Origin: Syntrophomonadaceae bacterium
GTDB taxonomy: Bacteria; Bacillota; Syntrophomonadia; Syntrophomonadales; Syntrophomonadaceae
Assembly: GCA_028686565.1 (NCBI GenBank)
Contig: JAQUBU010000110.1
Coordinates: forward strand, 1 to 7,253
Direction: 5' to 3'
DNA: 7,253 nt
Made by a program: the position numbers and the translations under genes. Under the pieces are notes generated by a model. The model was not told the origin of the DNA. It did no database searches and saw only the letters and a program-made list of their open reading frames with translations. The stretch's first letter is position 1, and the number at the start of each line of letters is the position of its first letter. Shown here piece after piece: positions 7,129 to 7,253 of the stretch.

Positions 7129-7253
7129 TTATTCAACCTCCACGATTTCCACCCGGAAGTTTTCAATTACCGGATTGGCCAGGAGCTTGTCGCTCATTTC
7201 CTCCAGTTCCTTCGCTGCTTCCGCTTTGTCAGTGCTATTGATCCATAGATCGG
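7129..7253 (-). CDS. purS: Phosphoribosylformylglycinamidine synthase subunit PurS (3' end, partial)
   Basis: The minus-strand frame ending at the TAA at 7131-7129 encodes the last 40 residues of a protein, ending in ANPVIENFRVEIVEVE. This matches the C-terminal strand of PurS: the phrase 'LLANPVIE-aromatic-x-(V/F)EI' is typical of the family. The 5' half lies beyond the right edge of the window. PurS is a small protein of about 80 residues that bridges PurL and PurQ in the Gram-positive-type FGAM synthase complex (step 4 of purine synthesis, in the cytoplasm). The stop codon lies 2 bases before the purQ start, and the purQ ribosome binding site lies inside the purS coding end. The identification rests on this short segment together with the position directly before purQ and purL, where purS is expected. 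Confidence 0.88.
   Translation of the reverse strand, partial: DLWINSTDKAEAAKELEEMSDKLLANPVIENFRVEIVEVE

Overview
The window is one contiguous stretch of a bacterial de novo purine biosynthesis operon, read entirely from the minus strand. In transcription order, right to left, it holds purS (3' end only), purQ, purL, purF, purM, purN and purH (5' part only). Both edges cut through genes, so the operon continues on each side. The order S-Q-L-F-M-N-H is the one known from Bacillus subtilis and many other Firmicutes. Three further points fit that group: a split FGAM synthase (separate PurS and PurQ with a small PurL of about 733 residues), a PurF with a propeptide and four Fe-S cysteines, and strong GGAGG-type ribosome binding sites before nearly every gene. 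A member of the Clostridia is the likely source, but the genus cannot be fixed from the sequence alone.

Layout: purS 3' end (7129-7253), purQ (6422-7126), purL (4224-6425, GTG start), purF (2788-4239), a 201-base non-coding gap (2587-2787), purM (1549-2586), purN (920-1552), purH 5' part (1-908). All other junctions are tight: 2 bases between purS and purQ, 4-base overlaps at purQ/purL and purM/purN, a 16-base overlap at purL/purF, and 11 bases between purN and purH. This indicates co-transcription with translational coupling.

The encoded enzymes cover step 1 (PurF), step 3 (PurN), step 4 (PurS, PurQ and PurL as one complex), step 5 (PurM) and the last two steps (PurH) of the route from PRPP to IMP. 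Every catalytic or ligand motif checked is intact.

The one part not explained by protein genes is the purF-purM gap. Read on the minus strand it folds by hand into a long rod of about 177 nt. The rod has a three-segment closing stem of 26 base pairs (including a perfect 12-bp inverted repeat), an asymmetric central bubble and a long interrupted apical hairpin. This is the architecture of 6S RNA, the RNA polymerase-binding regulator, and it is proposed here as a candidate 6S (ssrS-type) RNA. A 7-nt segment of the apical stem is also the exact complement of the purM ribosome binding site, so a cis-regulatory role remains an alternative.
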